Positions 22,446 through 32,680 of a stretch of 64,000 bases of DNA are shown piece after piece; positions within the stretch are counted from its first letter, which is position 1, and each line of letters opens with the position of its first letter. The stretch spans positions 434,001 through 498,000 of the forward strand of contig MBPM02000057.1 of NCBI GenBank assembly GCA_001695595.3, read 5' to 3'. Source of the stretch: Plasmopara viticola (lineage: Eukaryota > Oomycota > Peronosporomycetes > Peronosporales > Peronosporaceae). The position numbers and the translations under genes were made by a program. Under the pieces are notes generated by a model. That model was not told the origin of the DNA. It saw nothing but the letters and a program-made list of their open reading frames with translations, and ran no database searches.

Positions 22446-24002
22446 CTATCGCCATGCAAGTAGCAGACAGTTTTCAAGGCTATCGTTAGTGTCACAATAG
22501 TGGACAAGTCGAGTCTTCAGCTGAAACTGCGCCAAATATGCCGCACGACCAGCGTCGATGATACGTTTGCATTTTCGTCCTAGTTTAGCACGCTCGTCCT
22601 TGCTGCAGTTTTCGAATACGCAAATAATTAGTTACGAAAAAAAACAGTACACTAATAGCGTACCTGATGCCAAGAATGTGCTTCACTGCGTCGCTTTCGA
22701 GGCCCATTCCACAGGTGGTCCAAGATGTCATACTTGTTAACAATTTGAACTCCTCAGACTTGAAATTATGCGCCAGAAAAAAATCTGGGTTCACGTAATC
22801 TTCCCACGCGCAAACATGGTGGCAGCAGAGCGCAATCGCCAAGCCCTGAAATCCAGAGCTGACGGAAGCCGGTTTGTCTTTAAGTGAGGCATTTTTACCA
22901 GTGTTGAGCCCTGGCAGCGTGTGTAAGATAGCTCGTAGCGACAGGTCTGTTGCTACGCCGCACAAATGCTTTGACATGCAAACCACGGGTTTATTTAATA
23001 TCTCTCGCATACCAGCAAAATTTAGGTGGCGAATGTCAATCTTTCCGCGCAGTGTTCTTGAACAGTTTTCAGCAACTACGTTGCCCTTAGTATTGCTACC
23101 GATAAAGCGATCCGCCTTGCCTCTTGTGTGTGCTCGGTCAATCAGAACGTAAAGACTGTCTGGATACAATTGTGCCAGTGCTAACGACAGCATTCCCCTT
23201 CCAGCTCCAAGCTCCACGAAAGCTGCATTTGAATTTTCCAGCAACTTTACGCGATCCATGTGCCCTATAATCGACGCTTGCTGCTCTATATGCCTTATTA
23301 CGCCATTTGATGACCCAGCTTTCTTTTTCTTTTCAAGAAGCTCATCACAGCATTTATGATGCAGCTTCTCAAAAGCCAACTCGCCAACACACGAGGCGTA
23401 AGCCACTTCGATTCGTAATCGCAGATTTGCGAAGTCTATAGCTTGCAACTGGTCGATAATGCTTTGCTCCGTAGCTGACGAATCCAAGTGTCCATTTTCA
23501 TCCTCCTTATGCACAACAGCTTCTTTGATTGCTGCCACATTATTCTTAACCATTACATTATTATGCAAGCCTGAATTTATATTATGACTATAATATGGCA
23601 GATTTTTCATGATGTCGGCGTCCTTGACGCAATTACAAACCAGTACGTGTTTGGCCAGATCGTACTCGTAGACCGTATGCGATCCGTCCACCGGACATGG
23701 CACACGACGACGTGTAGCAACTTTAAACTTTTGCGATCTCTTACTGACGGTCGTGTCAGTATTGGGTAGGTGATTACCGCAGAAGAGTGAGCCTGGCACT
23801 CTTCATAGCCCAAAGTTTGCAATCGTTTTGAGACATATTGAAACATGTGTGCAACTATTTACCTGGCAATGTTGCAATAGCGCTTTTTTCGCATCACCCT
23901 GAACATGCAGCGGTCCCATTGGCCGCCATCCTTTGCCTCCTTTTTTGCCTGTTTGCGACGCTTGCGTTGAATGGCGCGGGAGAAATGCTGCCCGGTTTCC
24001 AT
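22446..24002 (-). CDS. TRM13: tRNA:m4X modification enzyme TRM13 (2'-O-methyltransferase)
   Basis: Three exons, 24002-23863, 23800-22664 and 22602-22446, with introns of 62 and 61 nt, give 477 aa. TRM13 methylates the 2'-O of position 4 in the acceptor stem of certain tRNAs. Exon 1 opens METGQHFSRAIQRKRRK and supplies the first Cys residues of the N-terminal zinc finger (RCMFRVMRKKRYC), completed across the splice by SLFCGNHL. A CHHC-type finger follows (VPCPVDGSHTVYEYDLAKH). The SAM-binding motif ELGAGRGMLSLAL lies near residue 240, then VCMSKHLCGVATD and ALCCHHVC. The short last exon restores the family ending LGRKCKRIID...LENCLLLAWR; without it the reading runs into the intron. Divergent from the IMPACT-like gene, 109 bp apart. 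Confidence 0.94.
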
Positions 24003-24111
24003 AATCGCGATACTGATTGGAAGTGTTTAAAACTGTGTGGTAATTGGGTAAAATGACGCTCCAAGCGTCTAGATTAGAAAAAAAAATCGCCAGTGACAAG
24101 TGTTGCTGGTC
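24003..24111. promoter_or_regulatory. Divergent promoter between TRM13 and the IMPACT-like gene
   Basis: Only 109 bp separate the two start codons, so both promoters must lie here or inside the genes. It contains the inverted repeat GACGCT-CCA-AGCGTC (24055-24069) and a run of nine A. The inverted repeat is a candidate binding site shared by both genes; no oomycete initiator consensus is claimed. Confidence 0.5.
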
Positions 24112-25216
24112 ATGGAGGACAACGCAGAGCTTCAGGTGAGAGCAATGTAGCGCAAGTTCTAAAGAAGGTCTTGAAATATTTTCTCTATATGCTCCTTTGA
24201 CATCTAGAACGAGGAAATTGAAGTTTTACAGGTACATCCCAATACTCTGATGTGCCATGCGTTACCATTTTATCTAATTGGCGTATCAGTCCATTTTTGA
24301 AGACGCGTTCCACCTCAAGGGTGATTTAGATTTTCCAGGCGTGGCGAGATCCTTCACGATCTCATTGCCTGGCCCTCACGCTATTGTTCTCCTGGTTCAT
24401 TTGCCTCAAGAATACCCGTCCACTGATGCCCCGATCGCTGAAGTGTACGAATCCTTTGGGCTGACTAACATTCAAAGAGATAGAATATTGGAGAGCTTGG
24501 TACGATTAGAATTGTATGTCTGATAGATAAGATAGTGTATCTGAATTAATATGATACAGACTGCTATCTTTAAGCGATCGAACGGTCAAGTATGTCTGTA
24601 CGAGTGGATCGAAAAGGTGCGAGACAAGTACGCAAGCTCTGAGCTTGGTGTTGCTCAAGCAGATGCTGAGATCATCAACAGTGATGGAGAGGCAATTGCA
24701 GCCCAGGTCCGCCTCCAGCATTTTGACTTTGTCTCACAAACGCTGCGACCTCGTGTGCGAACAGCACAACTCGTTCGTGACGTCAAGCGTGAATCCGTGA
24801 TCGCACCGCTTATTGTCCATGGTACACTGATCGTTGATCGTAAAAGCACCTTCATTGCACACGCATGTCGTGTCAAAAGCGTTGATGACGTTCGTTCTTT
24901 TCTCGCTCTTTTACTGGATGATCGCAAAATTGAGCGAGCAATTCACAATATGTTGGCGTATCGAATCGTTGGCGAGGTTACAATTAAGGACAACGACGAG
25001 GATGGCGAGCACGGGGCTGGAAGCAAGCTACTAAATCTCTTAGAGCTACTTAAAGCCGAGGACGTGGCCGTTGTAGTAACGCGATGGTACGGCGGTATTA
25101 AGCTAGGTCCTGAGCGGTTTAAGCACATCAATAAATGTGCTCGACAGGTGCTGGAAGACAACGGTTTTCTGAAACATTACGGCAATAAGAAAAAAAGCAA
25201 GCAAACCCGATTATAA
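24112..25216 (+). CDS. IMPACT/YIH1-like protein (RWD plus UPF0029 domain)
   Basis: Four exons, 24112-24135, 24208-24231, 24290-24517 and 24560-25216, with introns of 72, 58 and 42 nt, give 310 aa. The RWD domain begins at once (NEEIEVLQSIFEDAF) and includes HLPQEYPSTDAP. The C-terminal half is the IMPACT/YigZ (UPF0029) domain, with STFIAHACRV near residue 185, DGEHGAGSKLL and the signature VVVTRWYGGIKLGPERF. In yeast and mammals this architecture binds GCN1 and restrains GCN2 activation, tuning translation under amino-acid stress; that role is inferred here. The first two coding exons are 24 nt each and needed to start the RWD fold. Convergent with arginase, 73 bp apart. Confidence 0.9.
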
Positions 25217-25289
25217 AAACCCAATTATGCTTTACTTTTTAGTAAAAATGCCTCGCATGGTATTAATTCGGCCAATTTCTGTCGATGTT

Positions 25290-26483
25290 TTACAGAATGC
25301 GGTTTCCAAGGGCTGATGAAATCAGTAGCAGCGCCATGTCGACAGTAATCTGGGCCCCATCGCCAGGAGCCAGCGTTGGATTCACCTCGACCATGTCAAG
25401 ACCAACCAGCAAGTTCGTTTCCGCCACAGCTTCAGCAACATAGTGCGCCTCGCGCCACGTGAGTCCACCACGCACGCGCGTTCCCGTTGAAGGGGCCAAC
25501 AATGGATCTACTGCATCAATGTCGTAGCTCATGTGCAGTGGACGTTGTTTCTTGCCGCAAAGGTGATCGAGCGCCATTTCCATCGTCTTGCCAATACCGT
25601 GCCGATCCACATCCTGCATCGTAAATGCCTTGATACCTTTCTCACGAATGACACGACGCTCATACGAATCAATATCGCGCAGGCCCACATACACAAGCTG
25701 CTCTGGCCTCATCGAGGGGCCGTCTGCAATCCATTCAAAGCCTGGAACCTTCGAGCAGTCCACCATGCAATCCATCAAAAAGGCAATCGGCATACCGTGC
25801 ATGTTGCCTGAGTCCGAGCCAGCTGGCGTGTTAATGTCAGCGTGAGCATCTACCCAGATAACTCCTGCATCTGGATGCACTGACAATAATCCTGCAAGGG
25901 AACCCGTTCCAATAGTGTGGTCTCCACCCAATACCAAACAGAACTTGCCCTCGCCGGCTTTATGCTTGAATTTCTCGTACAACTGCTTCATTCCGTTGCC
26001 AACTGATAAAGAAACCATGTCAATAGATCCTACAAGAATTTGATTTCTAGCTCACACGAACCAGCAAAACACTGTTTGGCCTTTCCGTAGCGGATTTCAA
26101 GTGTGGGGTCATTCAAACCCGGCGCGTCAAAGTTGAGATTGCCATTTTCTTCCACAGACCAGCCCAAGCCCACCAATGTTTTGTGTAGGCCCGCCTCCCG
26201 CAAAAGATCAGGACCACCGTCGGTGCCAAGTAGCGGCTGACCGTCTACGCGACGTCATCAAACAGTATTATATTATTTAGATTTCTCATCGAGAACAAGA
26301 ATATATAGACGCACATGTCATGGGAGCACCGATTATCGACACGGTTTGCGGCAAATTTAACAGCTCATTGCGATGTACCGCCGCATGAGTATGCGGGTGC
26401 ACTTGACTCCATTGGCGGCATGATGAGCTCGCTATACTGCGTTGCTGCACGCGCTTTAAAAGTAAAGAGGTGGCGCGACGCAT
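25290..26483 (-). CDS. Arginase, probably mitochondrial
   Basis: Three exons: 26483-26315, 26244-26062 and 26002-25290. The first intron is 70 nt. For the second I prefer 59 nt (acceptor at 26003), because a 32-nt alternative (acceptor at 26030) is shorter than spliceosomal introns normally are; the two differ by nine residues. The preferred model is 354 aa. It hydrolyses arginine to ornithine and urea using two Mn ions. The metal ligands are present in the usual motifs GGDHT, DAHADINT and SYDIDAVDP, followed by GGLTWREA and the closing GLDMVEVNP. The first 30 residues are rich in Arg and Ser with no acidic residue (MRRATSLLLKRVQQR), which suggests a mitochondrial presequence. Confidence 0.92.
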
Positions 26484-29400
26484 TGGCGCCTTGTAATAGT
26501 TAAGATCACGTTGAAGAGAATAATAACGAATGCAGAAAAACTTTTACAAAATGCATCGAAGCGTTCATTATGTACATTCTATACGCAAAAATGGTGCTTT
26601 TAAATATTGGTGCGATTCATCTTCGCAAACACAGCACAAAATAGTGCTAGCTATAATAGATGTACAGGGATATCAATTTTTAAATTTCGTAAATTCTCTA
26701 CGACGCCTATAATTGTAAAAATTGACGTTCTTGTACCAAATGAATGATTTGATAAGTCTTGTGATTAAGTCTTCACATATAATTCTTGAGTGATAACTTC
26801 TACATATGTCCTTTGCAAAATCAAAGATGCGTAAGAAAATTTCACTAGTCGCAAGACGATGACATAAACGCGACCAGCAATCCTGCAGGCGCGACGACAC
26901 TTACACACTGACGCACGAGCGTAGCATGGTAACTTGTTTAGAGATTGTCCTAGTTACATTTCATTGAAAATTGATGCCGAGGATATAGACGAAAAAGGAC
27001 TTTACAATGCCAGACCCGTGGTCGCGTGGATATTAATGCTGAAGTATATTTGCTACTAGAATGTAGTCAATCTGAACATTTGAGTTGGTTACTTCGGACG
27101 TCGCAGTGCTTGCAAACGACGAAAAGAGTTCCGTCCAACAAAAGTTTTTTTTTGGTGCATCAAACTGTCGCCCGCTGTGCATTCAGGCAAATAAAAACAC
27201 AAAGGTTAAATGCACATTTAATCGTGTTCTATTGTATCTCAAACACGAAGCGTGCGACGATGGTACTTTAATCATTGACGGTCTGCTAATACGGTCAAAT
27301 GCATTAGGCTGCAGGGAGTTTGCCAGAGACGCATTAAAACACGGGTAAGCAAGGAATTACTTTGGTGGGATAAGGTTGTTTGGCGCATCAAAATGGGCGA
27401 GGTGTGGCTCGTCATGCAAGAAATGTTGCCGGGCATTGCGCTATGGGTTCTACGGAAGAGCCTTGGCGACAAAAGTTACTCGCGGTGTACATCAATAAAA
27501 GGTTGGAATCTGCGCTTTCTGTCAGTAAAACAGTAATTATATCAGGGTAGGCTTACCAGAGGAAGCCGATATGGTACAGGTCTCAGTAATGAACGCTCGA
27601 GCTGCGCCACACGTTCCTGCTGGGGACCTTTGTTGCAATCGGCTAATTCAAGGTGATGATTAAAAGCACCGTAGTGCTAATCCTCGCTTGTCATTGACGC
27701 TCCAATGCCCGTTTCCGAATGCCATTGTTGCCTGTTGTGGCAATTGTCGGCATGCTCCGCACACAGACAAGCCAATATTGCGAGCCGGCAGTAGTAATTT
27801 GAATTACAAGACACGACGTCTTTATTAAATTGAATACGTACCCGAGCACGCAGAGCTGACAAGACCATGTGGCGCCGAATGCATCCCTAGAGGGCATGGC
27901 GAGAGTCCGCATGGCAAGAGACCGATCGCAGAAAGCTCACTGCATATAGCGAATATATAATGCAAAAGCAGTACGTAACAACAATTTTTACTCGTTAGAA
28001 GTTAGTTGTGAGGCCGTGCTCGCTAAAATAGGTACCAGGATTGGTATTCGAAGCAGTATTTTCCTTTAGAGCAGGGAGCTGAGCTATCTGGCAAGCTGAA
28101 TAACCAAATACGCAAGCCTCTCGATTCTCAAGGACGCAGTAGTATTCTTATTTATGCGTATTTGTTGCCCGGTATCGCTTTGGTAGCTACCAATAATGAC
28201 AACGATAGGCTGAGAGAGTGTCTGTAGAGTATTCTGTCTCTACACGAGTAAAAAGTATTCATGCTTGGATTGGTGTAGTTGTAGAAAAGATACGACGCAC
28301 TAGCAACATTTTGATTTCGATCGGATCCAAGTGAACGACAAAGAGACGCATATGGCATTTTGTTTATAACAAAATGAAGCAAGACAATACTTCACAAAGG
28401 CTGTCCATGCAGCTGTTAAAAAATAAGTTGACAGGGGACGGTGGAAGGTCAAAGCTTTGCATGTAGAGGATGTATTGCCAAACCAGCATGAAGAAACGAA
28501 AAGCCACATTGATGACATAGACACCTACGAATGACAAAACGAAAAGAGTGGGCAAGCATTGCAGATAAAGCGGTCATCTCTCCCGAATATAGCTTCAAGT
28601 TCAAAGCTACGCAGTGTCTTTATAGATCCGCAAAAATGCAATCAGAATGAAATTTTGCTTCAAAAGCTAACGCTAGAGTTTTTCGAGGCGAAAGAAAATG
28701 TCAATTTTTTTACCGATTGTCCATGAGCCAAACGAGTTTTTAGGCCCGTTTTTGAAAGAGATGCACATAAAAGTGGCATGTACGCGCGATTGGGAGAGCC
28801 GGTAAGGTTTGTACGAAAATTCTCTACTGCCATGCTGAAATTCCGTACTGTGTCAATTTTTTAATGTTTAATGGGCATCGGTGCAATGAGCACCCAAGTA
28901 ACATTTAAGATTCTCGAGTAAAATCTCCAGCAGGATTCCACACTTCCGCATGCACGTCGGCCATGTGTTCGTGCAAATATTTTTTTTTATGATGTGGCGG
29001 AAGGTGTATGGTCCGCAGCAAACACCAACATGCGGATCGCGATCCGGGCAGCAAACCATTTGTCTGCAAGAAGCCCAGGTGCGGCTGTGCAGGTGCGTAC
29101 TTTGGAAAAAGGATGGAAGCAACAATCTTGCTGTAGAATTTTAAGATTCATCGTTTTTCTAACGGTTTCGTGGAGTTAGTCCGTGGGTTTGCAGTTGTGA
29201 TCACTCGTGGAGTGAGCACCACCAGCACCGCGTTTAAAATCTTTGACCCATTACAACTCTTGCAGACTCAGACAATTGCCCCTGAGCTGAACACAGTGAC
29301 TTGCTGGCCTCTTCGGCTCCGACGGTTCTGTAAAGTATTGGTACATTCTTACGCCTTCCTGGCATTTTGCATAGCAATATTTAGTGATTTAGGTCTACAA

Positions 29401-29713
29401 TATCTTAGCTGTTAGCGTAATCATTCTTACGGACTGAGCTTACAAATTTTTACGGTATGCTTTACTTAACACGCACAGCCGGGACGCTTTTTCTCGCATT
29501 CAGTGAAGAAGGTCCAGGATTTGAGGATCAGATGAAGAATTGATGGAGGGGTTTACGCCATGCAATACAAAACAGATGCGACCAATCTACAATCTAATCG
29601 CCCTACAAGTTATTTTTACGGCGAAGTGAAAAGCCCATCGTCGCAGAAACCCGTAAACGCTCAATCACCCAGTCACTTGTTAGAAAGGCGCCTTGAGTCT
29701 TGACCATTTTGTC
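26484..29713. other. Gene-poor stretch, no supportable gene
   Basis: Only short frames. The segment 27360-27480 reads in places like weathered coding sequence rich in Cys and Trp, and 28300-28560 has overlapping minus-strand frames, but neither shows a motif I can name. The region probably holds old mobile-element debris. Confidence 0.4.
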
Positions 29714-31276
29714 ATGAGCAGGCTCGTCGACTACAACGTGACCATTCCTTGTTACCAAGTCAAAGATGGAAAAGTTTTTTTTCTCATCAAGCTCAGAAGA
29801 AGCGACACTAGCGTTCAGGTTGCAGCTTTGTCTCCGTTGATTGATGTATGCACGACGCTTCGCTCTTATTCTCAGTTTCGTCGCCTGTGGAAAACGCTCT
29901 GCATGCAATTTATTGAAGTGGACAAAAGTATGCGACGCTCTCATCACCGAACGCTTCACTTGTCACGCCAATGTCGTTGCAACGATAACTGCTGCGAATT
30001 TGACGCGCTGTGCCCGCTACTGCAATCCTTTTCATTTCCATCTCGTCGGTCGCTTCGATCAAAGCTTACAGGTCTTGACCACGCTGCCGTTAATGAGCGC
30101 CGCAGCGGGCTTGCGGTCTTTCTCGCGCTTTTACATAATTTTTTTAACTCTTTCGATGATGCATTATTGCGAACGAAGCTACAGAATGGTGGGTGTTTAG
30201 TGCTTGAAAGTTACATGAACTTTATCGGTGCTACTGAGTACTTTTTGATCGATGCATCGACCGTGCTGCACCGTCCACTGACCTTGAATGGCTGGAGACA
30301 GCAGTGTGCTGAGCAGATGTTGGTCCAAGACAATGAAGAGGACAAAGATGTAAGCACTGACAGGACCGTCCACGATCTTGATATTATGGCTCAATCTCGG
30401 TCGACAACTTTGACTTTATGTGAAGAGAATGGTGCTGCGCAAGAGTTTAAAAAGCTCCCTTCTTTACAGATTACTACAGTGCGCATCCACACTGTGTTCT
30501 CATTTATGGAAGAATTTCGTGAAAATGTGCTAAGTCAATTTGCAAGCGATATCAATGAATTAAAATCATCTGATCTCACCCAGGCTCGCCGCTGGGAAAT
30601 TTGCTTGTACGTGGCGTGCCGCATTGGTCACTTGTATGCTGTACAGCTTATACTGTTCAATTATGCTGACGCCAACATCGCTATGGCCGACGGATCTTCG
30701 TGTCTGCACATTGCTGCTCGCATGGGTCGAACAGACATTGTAAAGCTTCTACTGGACGAAGGTGCTGACGTTAATAAAGCTAACGATGTCGGTGTCACGC
30801 CACTTATTGCGGCATGCCGCAATGGGACCGTCGAAGTTGTGGAGCTCCTTCTTGATGCTGGAGCATCAGTATCATTCTGCAGCAAGCGTTGCACATATCC
30901 TCTTCACGCTGCGATTGTATCGCAGAACATTGAGATCGTATCAATGCTCGTGGAGCGCGGCGCGAATGTGAATGTTATGACTGTGAGTGGCATTACTCCA
31001 TTACACTTTGCGGCCAAGCTGGGCTCGTTGGCTATATCTGAATACTTGCTCCGCCACGACGCGAATCCAGAGAAGCGCACCAATAATGACAATGATGCTA
31101 TGATGATTGCAGAGGCTCACGGTCACGCTACTATCTGCGAGTTGTTCCAGCGGTTCTCGGGCTCTTATAACAACGAGTGTGTAGCATCGAACTGTTTGCT
31201 TCTTAGCGAATCTAGTAAATCTCCACACATGCGTTTGCGCATGGTTTCCCACCGCCTGCCTCGCGTATTAGTTTAG
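29714..31276 (+). CDS. PX-domain protein with ankyrin repeats
   Basis: Single exon of 520 codons from the first ATG (MSRLVDYNVTIPCYQVK); the open frame extends a little upstream only through a TTG. Residues 5-145 look like a PX phosphoinositide-binding domain: a beta strand with VKDGKVFFLIKL, then YSQFRRLWKTL and the closing helix ERRSGLAVFLALL. An unusual insertion in the middle is rich in Cys and His (RQCRCNDNCCEFDALC), which could bind metal. Residues about 290-483 contain five to six ankyrin repeats (for example GSSCLHIAARMGRTDIVKLL and GVTPLIAACRNGTVEVVELL). PX proteins act on endosomal or plasma membranes and ankyrin repeats bind partner proteins; the specific partner is unknown. Isolated gene. 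Confidence 0.85.
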   Translation: MSRLVDYNVTIPCYQVKDGKVFFLIKLRRSDTSVQVAALSPLIDVCTTLRSYSQFRRLWKTLCMQFIEVDKSMRRSHHRTLHLSRQCRCNDNCCEFDALCPLLQSFSFPSRRSLRSKLTGLDHAAVNERRSGLAVFLALLHNFFNSFDDALLRTKLQNGGCLVLESYMNFIGATEYFLIDASTVLHRPLTLNGWRQQCAEQMLVQDNEEDKDVSTDRTVHDLDIMAQSRSTTLTLCEENGAAQEFKKLPSLQITTVRIHTVFSFMEEFRENVLSQFASDINELKSSDLTQARRWEICLYVACRIGHLYAVQLILFNYADANIAMADGSSCLHIAARMGRTDIVKLLLDEGADVNKANDVGVTPLIAACRNGTVEVVELLLDAGASVSFCSKRCTYPLHAAIVSQNIEIVSMLVERGANVNVMTVSGITPLHFAAKLGSLAISEYLLRHDANPEKRTNNDNDAMMIAEAHGHATICELFQRFSGSYNNECVASNCLLLSESSKSPHMRLRMVSHRLPRVLV

Positions 31277-31519
31277 AGGAGAATAGTTGATTTTTTCCAA
31301 GTAGTTTTTTATCTATGAGCAGCCACGCTCGAACGGAGAGCGTTGCTGCAAAATTATAATTTTTTAAACGATTATTTGAGATGCGTTTGATTAGTATATC
31401 GTTGAAAACCTTTTTTGTTTAAAAAATGGACCTGTAGTGCAAAGAAAGTGGTGGCAGCGACGTGAAAATGGAGCATAGGCACTGCAGGAGTACGTAAAGA
31501 TTCAGTAAGCGGAGGTTGA

Positions 31520-31732
31520 GTTTATAAAACAGAACGTGAAGCACACCGCAGGACAGCGTTCCCAATACAGGGAGGCCGTCAATTTAAAACGACATTTGTA
31601 GCGAGAATTGCGGCCAAAAAGCGCCAACGCATTCGTAGGGACTACTATGACAAGCAGTTTTTACAGCGTCAGCTAGGTTTAGCGCTTCGGTCCTTCCTTC
31701 CTTTTCATAAATCTTTACCTGACGAACAATAA
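31520..31732 (+). pseudogene. Possible C-terminal fragment of an unrecognised gene
   Basis: A 70-codon open frame without a start, ending at TAA. It has a strongly basic helical look (FVARIAAKKRQRIRRDYYDKQF) and a plausible C-terminus (LPFHKSLPDEQ). The adjacent frame just upstream (EFIKQNVKHTAGQRSQYREA) also reads like protein, which suggests a frameshifted remnant. I cannot name the family. It may alternatively be a last exon of a gene whose other exons I missed, or chance. Confidence 0.3.
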
Positions 31733-32680
31733 GTTGCCAAGAAATAGCGCTGTTGTCTGCGGCAGTACGGAGACATTATGTCTGACGACGAGCAAGATCT
31801 ATGATATTGGAACATGCCACGCAAAAAGTGTAAAGACATCCACTGTAGACGATCCCCTTTCAACATAACTTGTCATGATAATATGCCACCCAGTGCAGGC
31901 ATATCGCTACATCCCTCAGCTTCCGAATTTATTTTTTCCAGCATTCCAAGCGTTTTGTTTGTCGCCTTGAGACGATCAAAAATCTTTTCCTTGTTCCATT
32001 GGACGCGATTGAAAATTGAAACGCGCGGTGCAAATTAGATAGCAAGTTAGCAATAGTTTTGTAGCTTTTTGATGGTGACTTAGTAGACTGTTTCAACTTA
32101 AGTGGCGTCTCGACAATGCTCCCCACTTCATTGATCAAACAATGTCCGCAAACTCAATTGTAGCTTAACATGTGTATGAATCAATCGTGGCGGTACACAA
32201 GGAGCCTGAAAGCAAACTTGTTAGCCACAGCAACTCTAATACAATTGCGTGAACCTTGGTGTCAGCACATTTGCGTGTAGCCTTTGCTGAAAGTCTTACT
32301 TTGGTACGAAATGCTTGAAAGTGTTTAGCTGAAACACTTAACATTTCTTTTGCCTCCTTTAAGCATCATTAAAGCGTGCTAACCACGCAACACCACAAGC
32401 AACACAATGCACCTTATGCGTGCGATGACACCAATTCATCAGGGTGATAAATCACTAAGCATTTACATACTGCACGTACTTGGTTAGGAAGTATCGATCT
32501 ACCTTTTAGGTCGCACAACGGGTTCAAATTGAATGAAAGTTTTCGCTGAGTTTTCGAGGTCAGCACCAATCAGCTGGTCAGCCACAGTATAAAGAAGATA
32601 TTTTTGGCCGAGTCAACATGAGAAACGAGGCAATCACTCAAATCCGAAGAAGCCTCGAGCAGTCACAATTGTGATTGAGT
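31733..32680. other. Intergenic, upstream of the MYND gene
   Basis: No gene seen. A CCAAT element (CACCAATCAG, about 32563) lies roughly 115 bp before the next start codon and could be a promoter element, though such matches are common. Confidence 0.4.

Noticed and set aside
30197..31252. Minus-strand frames opposite the PX-ankyrin gene
   Set aside because: Shadows of a strongly coding plus strand; the ankyrin repeats fix the true strand.
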